This document shows positions 1 to 5,836 of a stretch of 5,920 nucleotides of DNA, piece after piece. The notes under the pieces were generated by a model, which made no database searches, was not told where the DNA came from, and saw only the letters and a list, made by a program, of their open reading frames with translations. Location of the stretch: contig JAPUJX010000133.1 of the NCBI GenBank assembly GCA_027295975.1, positions 1 through 5,920 of the forward strand, given 5' to 3'. Every line of letters begins with the position of its first letter. The first letter of the stretch is position 1. This stretch comes from Gammaproteobacteria bacterium. Lineage in GTDB: Bacteria; Pseudomonadota; Gammaproteobacteria; Pseudomonadales; Azotimanducaceae. The translations under genes and the position numbers were made by a program.

Positions 1-53
1 TCAACATGGGGAGAGCGCAGGAGTGTTGGCGAGGCGAGGGTGCCGACGAGCAT
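1..53 (-). CDS. Possible start of a further operon gene, cut by the left edge
   Basis: An ATG at 53-51 shares one base with the TGA of the upstream acyl-CoA-dehydrogenase-like gene (55-53), giving a TGATG junction. It stays open for 17 codons to the window edge, reading MLVGTLASPTLLRSPHV. TGATG junctions are common where translation is coupled within an operon, and the other junctions in this block are just as tight. No Shine-Dalgarno sequence is visible upstream, and the fragment is too short to name a family. A second ATG lies at 7-5 in a different frame and could be the true start instead. This is a guess about where the next gene begins. Confidence 0.3.
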   Translation of the reverse strand, partial: MLVGTLASPTLLRSPHV

Positions 54-1195
54 CAGAGCAGGGTCTTTGGATCTATGCCGAGCATGATTTTACCCACCAC
101 TTCGTAGGTGGGCTGAGCAACCATGATGTGCTGGGTGGCGACGTGCACATCGCGAAAGCAGCGTTGCAACTCGTTGGTTGTGTAAATCGAGCTGCCTCCG
201 GCGGCGTGATACAACAGATCCACCGTCTCTGCCGCGGACCATGCGTTGTTGCTCGCAGCCAGTCGCAGGTTGGCTTTCGCATCGGTGCCGAGCTTGCCGG
301 TGGACTCGGCCTCATCCCAGGCTTCGTCCATGGCTGCGAAGGTGTACGCGCGTGCGGATTTTACCTTGGCCTGAGCCCGCGCCAGGTCTTTCTGCACCCC
401 ACCGCGTTGTGCCAACGAGCGTCTGCTCCCCGTGGGCATCTTGGCGGTAGCGAGGGTTACGAAGGTTTCGATGGCGTGTTGAGCAATGCCCAGAGCCACC
501 GCGGATACCCCGAGCGCCAACAATCCCAGGGTCGGAAAACGGTATAACGGAGCATCTATGCGAGCGCGTTTGCCGAGCACCGCCCAGCGGCCTTCGGGGA
601 CAAATACATCGACGACCTCGATATCGTGGCTGCCTGTGCCGCAAAGGCCCGACGTGTACCAGGTGTCGTGAATTCTGACCTCCTCCGAGGGGAAAAAAAC
701 GAGCAGCAACTCGGGGCCGAAACGGTTTTTGCGCGGTTCACCGTTTTCCATCAAAAAACACCCGCCACAGATCCAGTCGGAGATCTGACAACCCGAGCCA
801 AAGGGCCAGCGACCGGTGACCTTCAGGCCACCCTCGACCGACTCCGCTCTACCCAGGGGTGCCGTAACCCCGGTGGTGATTCCGTTGGGATTCTCGGCGT
901 ACATGATTTGCGAGAAGGTGTCTGGCAGCGACGCGGACATGATGCCGGTGGTCGCCCCGATCATCTGACACCAACCGACCGCGCCATCGGCGCGGGAGGT
1001 TACCTCCACCGTTTCAAAAAAAGTGCGGGGATGGACTTGCAGACCGCCGTATTGCTCCGGCACCAGAAGGCGGAAAAGACCGGCTTTGGCCATGCGCTCT
1101 GCCAGATCCTCGGGCATACGACGGGCTGTTTCGATCTGTGAGGCCCGCTCGCGAATCTCCTCGACGAAAGAGGATGCTGCAACAATGGGGTTCAC
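53..1195 (-). CDS. Acyl-CoA dehydrogenase-fold flavoprotein, probable class D flavin monooxygenase
   Basis: The protein is about 380 residues and spans the acyl-CoA dehydrogenase fold. It has a helical N-terminal domain (about 1-105), a beta middle domain with the flavin-side segment TGRWPFGSGC (127-136) and GTGSHD (186-191), and a C-terminal helical bundle (about 225-380). The tail, with RDVHVATQH at 348-356 and a closing VVGKIMLGIDP, resembles the acyl-CoA dehydrogenase type 2 C-terminal domain. That domain is found in two-component FMNH2- or FADH2-dependent hydroxylases such as HsaA, HpaB/C2-type enzymes and DszC. The usual dehydrogenase catalytic Glu context is not evident. I place the start at GTG 1195, because it overlaps the upstream stop as GTGA and because homologous-looking sequence begins there. 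The frame is open further upstream to 1402, but that stretch lies over the GNAT gene and looks like out-of-frame translation. The likely role is oxygenation of an aromatic or cyclic substrate, which needs a separate flavin reductase not seen here. A true acyl-CoA dehydrogenase remains possible. Confidence 0.85.
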   Translation of the reverse strand: MNPIVAASSFVEEIRERASQIETARRMPEDLAERMAKAGLFRLLVPEQYGGLQVHPRTFFETVEVTSRADGAVGWCQMIGATTGIMSASLPDTFSQIMYAENPNGITTGVTAPLGRAESVEGGLKVTGRWPFGSGCQISDWICGGCFLMENGEPRKNRFGPELLLVFFPSEEVRIHDTWYTSGLCGTGSHDIEVVDVFVPEGRWAVLGKRARIDAPLYRFPTLGLLALGVSAVALGIAQHAIETFVTLATAKMPTGSRRSLAQRGGVQKDLARAQAKVKSARAYTFAAMDEAWDEAESTGKLGTDAKANLRLAASNNAWSAAETVDLLYHAAGGSSIYTTNELQRCFRDVHVATQHIMVAQPTYEVVGKIMLGIDPKTLL

Positions 1196-1674
1196 GATTT
1201 CGCTAACTGGATCGTCATCTGGTATGCCGCTTCTTTTCCCGAGTAATAACCGGGCAGGTGATCCACCTCCCGGTAACCCAGAGATCTGTAGAAACCGCGG
1301 GCCGCGGCGTTTCGGGCTCGTACCTGGAGTTCGACATCGAAGCAGCCGGCAACTCGGGCCGATTTGTGCAGCCAGCGCACGAGCCGGCCACCGATGCCGC
1401 AACGGCGCAAATTCGGGTGCACCGCCAGGAGGCTCAAAATGGCTTTCTCCAGGCCGAAATCCATCGCGGCGAAAGCGCCGATGAACCGTTCACCGGAAAG
1501 CTCCACCTCGGCGATGAGCACGACGGTTTCCTCGGCTGCGATTTTTGCGAGTATCTGCGGCGCACGCCAGCGCCATCCCAGGCCGTGCTCGATATAGTCG
1601 CGGGACATTTGCGCAAGGCAGCCGGCGTCTCTGGGTCGGGCAAGCTTGAGTTCGCAGGTGGTTAGTTCGGCCAT
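1192..1674 (-). CDS. GNAT-family N-acetyltransferase
   Basis: This is a protein of about 160 residues with the full GNAT layout. An N-terminal strand-helix segment (ARPRDAGCLAQMSRDYIEHG) starts near residue 11. Motif A is LLAVHPNLRRCGIGG at about 82-96, carrying the acetyl-CoA pyrophosphate-binding R-x-x-G-x-G signature (R90, G93, G95). Motif B is RNAAARGFYRSLGY at about 121-135, with Asn122 and Tyr129. It should transfer an acetyl group from acetyl-CoA to an amine of a small molecule or protein, and the acceptor cannot be predicted. I prefer ATG 1674, which leaves 8 bp after the serine-hydrolase stop. A GTG at 1698 would add eight residues and overlap that gene by 16 bp. Neither start has a strong Shine-Dalgarno sequence. 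The stop overlaps the next start as GTGA. Confidence 0.9.
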   Translation of the reverse strand: MAELTTCELKLARPRDAGCLAQMSRDYIEHGLGWRWRAPQILAKIAAEETVVLIAEVELSGERFIGAFAAMDFGLEKAILSLLAVHPNLRRCGIGGRLVRWLHKSARVAGCFDVELQVRARNAAARGFYRSLGYREVDHLPGYYSGKEAAYQMTIQLAKS

Positions 1675-1682
1675 GGGTCGGA

Positions 1683-3101
1683 TTATCGCGAATCGCACAG
1701 CTTGATGAAACCCGGGCAGGGCGCGGCGTCTATTTTCGCAAAGTTGCCAAGTTCTCCCTGGATGAACAGCGAGCCGTTTGCGTCGCGAACGAATACGACG
1801 GTGGTTACCGGATCACCCGGGCGGCGGAAGCGACCGTCTCCCAGGGTTATCAGCGGCACCTGGCGGCTGCCGCGGGAGAATAGAAGTTCGCCATCCTGAA
1901 GTGAAATCTGCGCGCTTGTGAGCTCACCCGCCCGCCAGCGGCTGACGCCAAACCGAGCGGCGGCGGGGTAGTAGGTGCCCGTGTACGAGCCGAGTTTCTC
2001 CGCCGCCACCCCGACCGCCGGGAGGGGGACCGGTTTCTCGAGGTCGGCGATCAACCGCGATTCGATACGCCTCTGCAGAGATCTCAGTAAACGTGGATTG
2101 TCCGTGTTGATCACAATCAGATACCCGCGGCCGTTGTCGGGTAACAGGCCGTAACGGGATCGGTAACCGTCCGCGTCGCCACCATGTCCTTGAAATACGT
2201 GGCCACCGCTCACCCAGCCATACATGCCTGCGGCGTAGGCGACATCCAGTCCTGCCGCCACCCCGAGGGAAGTCTGGGGGTGAAAGAGTGCTGCCACGGT
2301 ACTTCGATCGAGGACCCGGATACCGTTCAGAACGCCGTCGTTCAAGAGCACCGTGAGGAAACGGCTCATCTCCGTGACGGAAGCGTTCAGCGCCCCGAAA
2401 GCACGGAAAGTCATGTGCCAGTAAGGTATCTCGGTGAGGCCGTCAGCCTTGAAGCCGCCGGGTAAGCCGGCAAGGGGCTGAAAGCTCGCTGCGGGCATCG
2501 ACAGAGGGCGCAGAACCCGTTGTTCCATGAATTCTTCGAACCCCTGGCCACTCACCTGCTCGATGACGACCGACGTCAGACCCGGAGTCAGGTTGCTGTA
2601 GTTATGTTGCAGCCCCGGCGGCCAGTGAGTAACGCGCGAGGTCGGGTTGAGGGCGAGTGCCTCGGTGAGGGACAGAGGTTGGTTTTGATTGAACTCCGAT
2701 CCGGACAGGTCGCTGAACCCCGCGGTGAGTTCCACCAGGTGTTTCAACAGGACGGGACGGCTCGTAAAGGGATTTTCGTAAACCCCGGGCGGAATGTGTT
2801 CCCGTAGGGGATCAAGCAACTCGACCCGCTCGAGTTCCACGAGGCGCAGTAAAGCAAGCGCGGTGAACGTCTTGGAAATAGAACCCCACCGGAACGGTGT
2901 GGCGGTAGTCACGTTCTCCCCCCACGTTTGCACAACCGAGCTGCGATAGTCATCCATGATCACCAATCCCATGGCGGGAACGTCGGCTTCCTTTCCCATT
3001 ACCGCGAGTTCCCTCAGCAGTTCGGACCATTTCTCGGGCGCGGGCCACGCGGGGTTGGAAGTGCAGATCAGGACCGTCGCAAACAGAACTCGAATGGTCA
3101 T
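1683..3101 (-). CDS. Exported serine hydrolase, beta-lactamase/PBP-like family (class C fold)
   Basis: This 472-residue protein carries the three motifs of the penicillin-recognising serine hydrolases. They are SISK at 74-77 (nucleophile Ser74, Lys77), YSN at 168-170 and HGG at 306-308 (the KTG/HxG box). A hydrophobic N-terminus (about residues 4-14) followed by a Pro/Ala-rich stretch suggests a Sec signal peptide cleaved near 18-21, so it probably acts in the periplasm or outside the cell. Cys13 does not sit in a good lipobox. After the catalytic domain (about 25-350) comes a beta-rich C-terminal domain (about 365-455) of the lipocalin-like kind often appended to this family. Members include esterases, D-aminopeptidases and carboxypeptidases, so the substrate is open. 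A beta-lactamase role should not be assumed. The start ATG overlaps the HAD stop as ATGA, consistent with coupling. The only cysteines after the signal region are 462 and 469, at the extreme C-terminus. Confidence 0.92.
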   Translation of the reverse strand: MTIRVLFATVLICTSNPAWPAPEKWSELLRELAVMGKEADVPAMGLVIMDDYRSSVVQTWGENVTTATPFRWGSISKTFTALALLRLVELERVELLDPLREHIPPGVYENPFTSRPVLLKHLVELTAGFSDLSGSEFNQNQPLSLTEALALNPTSRVTHWPPGLQHNYSNLTPGLTSVVIEQVSGQGFEEFMEQRVLRPLSMPAASFQPLAGLPGGFKADGLTEIPYWHMTFRAFGALNASVTEMSRFLTVLLNDGVLNGIRVLDRSTVAALFHPQTSLGVAAGLDVAYAAGMYGWVSGGHVFQGHGGDADGYRSRYGLLPDNGRGYLIVINTDNPRLLRSLQRRIESRLIADLEKPVPLPAVGVAAEKLGSYTGTYYPAAARFGVSRWRAGELTSAQISLQDGELLFSRGSRQVPLITLGDGRFRRPGDPVTTVVFVRDANGSLFIQGELGNFAKIDAAPCPGFIKLCDSR

Positions 3102-3703
3102 AACAGCGCCATTGTCTCGAGCTCTTTTTCGAGAATTTCAGCAGTGCGGAAGTGGTGGGTCGCCAGGCCCATTGATTGGGCCCCGGCAACGTGTGTGGCG
3201 GCGTCATCGATGAACAGCGTTTCGGCTGGTTCCGAGTTCAGGAGATGCAGGGCAATCTGGTAGATGCGCGGGTCCGGCTTCAACACCCCGAGATCGGCGG
3301 AAAACAGATGCGGGCGGAACAGATCCAGTATTTCGGAGTAAGCCCCCTGGAGGCCTTCCCGGACCAGATCGGAGTTGTTCGTCAGAAGCGCAATTGCGGT
3401 ATGCGTTTTCAATCGCCTGACCAGGGCGACTACGTCCTCACTCGGCTCGAAGACACTGATCCACATGTTGCGAAACCGCTCCATTGTCATACGGTGACCG
3501 AGTAGTTTAATGCCCTCCCGATAGGCTCGATCTCCTTTGAACCGGCCGAGGTCACAACTCTGAGAATATCCCGAATCGATCAGTCGTCTGCGAACCGTTT
3601 CGATGGTTTCGCCGGTGAAGGCGGCAAATTGTTGCAAACGCGTTTGCGCCTCGTAGCGAAACACCACGCCCCCGAGATCGAAGATGATGGTGCGGATGGC
3701 CAT
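3098..3703 (-). CDS. HAD-superfamily hydrolase, subfamily IA, YihX-like
   Basis: This 201-residue protein has all four HAD motifs. Motif I is FDLGGVV with nucleophile Asp9, motif II is LLTNN with Thr108, motif III is KPDP with Lys142, and motif IV is FIDDAATHVAGA with Asp166 and Asp167. Residues of about 16-90 form a helical type I cap. Motif I reads D-x-G rather than the usual D-x-D: Gly11 stands where the general acid/base Asp normally lies. This DLGxV form also occurs in YihX-like sugar-phosphate phosphatases, which is the best guess for the class. It is likely a cytosolic phosphatase on a small phosphorylated metabolite, substrate unknown. The ATG start lies 4 bp after the upstream SnoaL-like gene, with a weak GGAAG 10 nt before it. 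Confidence 0.93.
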   Translation of the reverse strand: MAIRTIIFDLGGVVFRYEAQTRLQQFAAFTGETIETVRRRLIDSGYSQSCDLGRFKGDRAYREGIKLLGHRMTMERFRNMWISVFEPSEDVVALVRRLKTHTAIALLTNNSDLVREGLQGAYSEILDLFRPHLFSADLGVLKPDPRIYQIALHLLNSEPAETLFIDDAATHVAGAQSMGLATHHFRTAEILEKELETMALL

Positions 3704-3707
3704 CCGG

Positions 3708-4145
3708 TCAGAACTTCCGATCGTTTCGAAAAGCGAAGTGCAGCTTCTTGCTCGAGAAACACCAGCCGGTGTCGGTCAGCACGAATTTATCTTCATAATG
3801 ACCGACCGCTGCCGGACCGTCGAAGTTGATGGGATTTTCGCTCAGGCTCTCCTCGCCGATGTGCCGATACAGGGTCAGATAGGAGATTCCCCGAGCGTTA
3901 CGCTCGTCCACGACGTCTATGAAGATGTTGGTGAGCACGTGCCTGGAGCGCAGCTTGTCCGGACGTTTTTCCATGGCTGCTTTGATTGCCGCGCGTCCCT
4001 CGAGGGGTTGGCCGACGTCCAGCACGCCATTTTCGGCGAATAACAGCACGAATCCTTCGTAGTCTCGAAAATCAACCGCTCTCGCATAGGCGATGGAGAG
4101 GGCTTCGCACTCCCGTTGGATGCCTTGTTGGTTCGGCCCGGTCAT
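3708..4145 (-). CDS. SnoaL/NTF2-like protein, possible dehydratase or isomerase
   Basis: This is a 145-residue protein of the SnoaL/NTF2-like cone-fold type. It has an N-terminal helix with Y20 and D25 in the pattern CEALSIAYARAVDFRDYEGF, then LFAENGVLDVG, a helix around GRAAIKAAMEKRP, the strand SRHVLTNIFIDVVD with His69, and a final pair of strands containing GHYEDKF and W128. The Tyr-x4-Asp pair followed by a His on the next strand resembles scytalone dehydratase and the bile acid dehydratase BaiE, but an equivalent of the second BaiE aspartate is not obvious. Catalysis is therefore only suggested. The fold is also used by non-catalytic and ligand-binding proteins. It is the first gene of the leftward block and has a good Shine-Dalgarno sequence. 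The context of oxygenase, isomerase and SDR genes fits a dehydratase or isomerase step on a cyclic substrate. Confidence 0.88.
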   Translation of the reverse strand: MTGPNQQGIQRECEALSIAYARAVDFRDYEGFVLLFAENGVLDVGQPLEGRAAIKAAMEKRPDKLRSRHVLTNIFIDVVDERNARGISYLTLYRHIGEESLSENPINFDGPAAVGHYEDKFVLTDTGWCFSSKKLHFAFRNDRKF

Positions 4146-4148
4146 TAG

Positions 4149-4157
4149 TCCTCTCCC
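4149..4157 (-). promoter_or_regulatory. Shine-Dalgarno sequence of the SnoaL-like gene
   Basis: Read on the minus strand this is GGGAGAGGA, followed by CTA and the ATG. GGGAG has a 7-nt spacer to the start codon, which fixes 4145 as the start and marks the beginning of the leftward block. It is the strongest ribosome-binding site on that strand. The internal genes have weak ones and probably rely on coupling. Confidence 0.7.
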
Positions 4158-4193
4158 AGGTATGAAATTTTGAGGCTACCTCGTTTGTGGGTG

Positions 4194-4203
4194 CCCTTTA
4201 GGG
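4194..4203. promoter_or_regulatory. Short palindrome CCCTTTAGGG, possible operator half
   Basis: CCCT and AGGG are perfect 4-bp inverted arms around TT, roughly in the middle of the divergent intergenic region. The symmetry fails at the next pair outward and resumes for only one pair beyond it. That is short enough to arise by chance, so an operator role is only a possibility based on position. Confidence 0.2.
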
Positions 4204-4254
4204 TATGGTTTCTGATTCGCCGGTATTTTTGCAACAGATATTTGGGGTTGGTTT

Positions 4255-5034
4255 ATGGAACGTATGTCCCTCGATTTTAACGGCAAAGTTGCCGTACTGA
4301 AGTTCAATCATCCGGAAGTGATGAATGCGGTGGGTGGACTGATGCTGGAAGATTTTGCCGAAGCTCTGCAAGCGGTGGGTGATCCCGCGAATGGCGCCCG
4401 CTGTCTCTACCTGACCGGAGAAGGCCGTGGTTTCTGCGCTGGAGCAAATCTGCAGGATGATCATCAGTCACCCAGAAGGAGTGGTGGCAACGGGCTGCGT
4501 TCTAGTTACCACCCATTGTTGCTGGGCTTGCGGGATCTCGACATGCCGATGGTGACCGCTGTGAATGGCGCCGCGGCGGGGGTGGGGATGAGCTTTGCGA
4601 TGATGGGTGACATCATATGTGCGTCGAAGAATGCATTTTTTCTGCAGGCGTTTGCGCGTATCGGGTTGGTGCCCGACGGCGGCTCGACGTTCATGTTGCC
4701 CCGTCTGGTGGGTTGGGGACGCGCCGTGGAGTTGTCCATGCTGGCCGAACGGCTCTCCGCCGAAACCGCTCACGAGTGGGGGTTGGTGAACCGGATTTTT
4801 GAGGACAACGCGGCTTTGGAGGAAGGGGCGATGAAAATTGCCCGTCGGTTGGCCGATGGTCCGCGTTCGCTTTCGCTCATTCGCCAGGCATATTGGAATA
4901 CCTGGCATAACGCCTTCGAGCAGCAATTGGATCTGGAAGCACGATTGCAGACCAGAGCGGGCGCGAGCGGTGATTTCGCCGAAGGTGTTTCGGCCTTTCT
5001 GGAAAAGCGCGATGCGCAGTTCAAAGGAGAGTAG
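4255..5034 (+). CDS. Enoyl-CoA hydratase/isomerase (crotonase) family, isomerase-type active site
   Basis: This 259-residue protein is a full-length crotonase. The first oxyanion-hole segment is GFCAGANL (59-66) and the second is NGAAAGVGMSFAMMGDI (104-120). They are followed by ARIGLVPDGGS (134-144) and LPRLVG (148-153), and the C-terminal trimerisation helices run from about 185 to 259. By eye alignment with rat enoyl-CoA hydratase, the two catalytic glutamates (E144, E164) correspond to Ser113 and Phe133. Asp141 sits in the PDGG position used by PaaG-like and delta3,delta2-enoyl-CoA isomerases. This favours double-bond isomerisation, or ring-isomer chemistry as in phenylacetate degradation, over water addition. 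The start ATG 4255 has a weak GGGG 7 nt upstream, and ATG 4264 is an alternative that removes three residues. It ends 2 bp before the SDR gene, so the two are surely cotranscribed. Confidence 0.93.
   Translation: MERMSLDFNGKVAVLKFNHPEVMNAVGGLMLEDFAEALQAVGDPANGARCLYLTGEGRGFCAGANLQDDHQSPRRSGGNGLRSSYHPLLLGLRDLDMPMVTAVNGAAAGVGMSFAMMGDIICASKNAFFLQAFARIGLVPDGGSTFMLPRLVGWGRAVELSMLAERLSAETAHEWGLVNRIFEDNAALEEGAMKIARRLADGPRSLSLIRQAYWNTWHNAFEQQLDLEARLQTRAGASGDFAEGVSAFLEKRDAQFKGE
5025..5029 (+). promoter_or_regulatory. Shine-Dalgarno sequence of the first SDR gene
   Basis: AGGAG within the last codons of the crotonase gene lies 7 nt before the ATG at 5037. This is a near-ideal site and fixes the SDR start. 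It also means the SDR can be translated independently of the upstream gene, unlike most internal genes of the leftward block. Confidence 0.75.
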
Positions 5035-5036
5035 CT

Positions 5037-5801
5037 ATGTCTCTTGAGGGAAGAGTGGCCCTGGTGACGGGTGGCGGGCGCGGGGTAGGCCGGGCCATCG
5101 CCATCGCGTTGGCCGAGGACGGTGCGGACGTGGCGGTGAACTATCGCCGGGACGAGGCTTCCGCGGCGGAAACGGTCTCGGTTATCGAGAAACTCGGCCG
5201 TAACGTCAAAGCTTATCAGGCATCGATAGACAGCTTCGATGATGATGCCGAGATGGTGAGTCTCGTCGAAGCAGAACTCGGTCCCGTTAGCATACTTGTC
5301 AACAACGCGGGGATCGCGAGTCGAGGTCAGTCGGTGGTCGACACCGAACCAGCGGAGTTGCTGCGGGTGGTGGCAACCCACGCATTTGGCCCCCACTATC
5401 TCGCGAAGCTTACCCTTCCGAAAATGCGGGAACAGGTGCGCGGTGACATCATCATGATTTCAAGCGTAGCGAGCCGCGGTCTCGGGGCTTTTGGCGCCCC
5501 CTACAATATGGGCAAGACGGCGATGGAAGCGTTGGCTTTTACCCTTGCCAAGGAAGAAAAACGCTTCGGGATTCGCGTCAACATCGTTGCTCCCGGTCTC
5601 GTCGAAACGGAAATGGGTCGGCGATTGATGAAAGCGACGGCCGGGATTGACGATTTGCGGCAGCTCGACGCCAAGATGCCTTTCGGTCGGGTCTGCCAAC
5701 CGATTGATGTCTCCAACGTGGTGCGGTTTCTGGTATCGGATTCGAACTCGTATCTGACCGGGGAGAGGTTGTATTGTGACGGCGGGGGACCGGCAGGGTG
5801 A
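5037..5801 (+). CDS. Short-chain dehydrogenase/reductase (classical SDR), NADP(H)-preferring
   Basis: This 254-residue classical SDR resembles FabG-type oxidoreductases. The Rossmann nucleotide-binding motif is TGGGRGVG at 11-18, followed by NNAG at 89-92. The active site is Ser143, Tyr156 and Lys160 (YNMGK), then the PG motif at 186-187 and a C-terminal LTGERLYCDGG. The second strand ends in NYRR (35-38), where two arginines favour NADP(H). The fourth residue of the usual catalytic tetrad, Asn near position 115, appears to be His115. It should oxidise or reduce a hydroxyl/keto pair, probably on a CoA-linked intermediate given its partner gene. 3-oxoacyl reductase and 3-hydroxyacyl dehydrogenase functions are both possible, and a fatty-acid-synthesis FabG role is less likely because no acyl-carrier genes are nearby. 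Confidence 0.94.
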   Translation: MSLEGRVALVTGGGRGVGRAIAIALAEDGADVAVNYRRDEASAAETVSVIEKLGRNVKAYQASIDSFDDDAEMVSLVEAELGPVSILVNNAGIASRGQSVVDTEPAELLRVVATHAFGPHYLAKLTLPKMREQVRGDIIMISSVASRGLGAFGAPYNMGKTAMEALAFTLAKEEKRFGIRVNIVAPGLVETEMGRRLMKATAGIDDLRQLDAKMPFGRVCQPIDVSNVVRFLVSDSNSYLTGERLYCDGGGPAG

Positions 5802-5825
5802 AAATCGGCGCGGGCACCGGCAAAC

Positions 5826-5831
5826 GGGGAG
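5826..5831 (+). promoter_or_regulatory. Shine-Dalgarno sequence of the second SDR gene
   Basis: GGGGAG ends 5 nt before the ATG at 5837. It supports that start over the adjacent in-frame GTG at 5834, which would leave only a 2-nt spacer. Confidence 0.65.
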
Positions 5832-5836
5832 ACGTG

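Larger units (their letters stand above)
4146..4254. promoter_or_regulatory. Divergent intergenic region with presumed promoters for both blocks
   Basis: This 109-bp gap is the only intergenic stretch between the two divergent blocks, so it should hold the promoter of each. It is richer in A and T than the flanking genes. I could not find a convincing pair of -35 and -10 hexamers at normal spacing on either strand. TTGAGG and TATGGT on the plus strand are 28 bp apart, and TTGCAA on the minus strand has no good partner. Shared control of both blocks by one regulator is likely, but no regulator gene lies in the window. Confidence 0.5.

Noticed and set aside
23..547. Open frame of 174 codons on the plus strand
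   Set aside because: It lies wholly opposite the C-terminal half of the flavoprotein gene, which has recognisable family motifs. It has no domain, no clear ribosome-binding site and a composition typical of antisense reading of GC-rich coding DNA.
626..1141. Open frame of 171 codons on the plus strand
   Set aside because: It is antisense to the N-terminal and middle domains of the flavoprotein and shows no family signature.
1196..1402. Upstream extension of the flavoprotein frame
   Set aside because: The extra 69 residues are Arg/Pro/Gly-rich and overlap the GNAT gene, including its acetyl-CoA-binding motif region. The GTG at 1195 with a GTGA overlap explains the start better.
1683..3101. 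Serine hydrolase as an antibiotic-resistance beta-lactamase
   Set aside because: It has SxxK, YxN and HGG motifs, but these are shared by many esterases and peptidases. The extra C-terminal beta domain and the metabolic operon context do not support a resistance role.
4468..4926. Open frame of 152 codons on the minus strand
   Set aside because: It is antisense to the crotonase core, including the oxyanion-hole and PDGG segments. Its His/Pro/Arg-rich composition is typical of a shadow frame.
4770..5396. Open frame of 208 codons on the minus strand
   Set aside because: It spans the end of the crotonase gene and the start of the SDR gene, both clearly real on the plus strand, and contains no recognisable motif.
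5802..5836. Terminator between the two SDR genes
   Set aside because: The 35-bp gap has only short GC-rich complementarity and no T run, and the downstream gene has its own ribosome-binding site, so read-through is expected.
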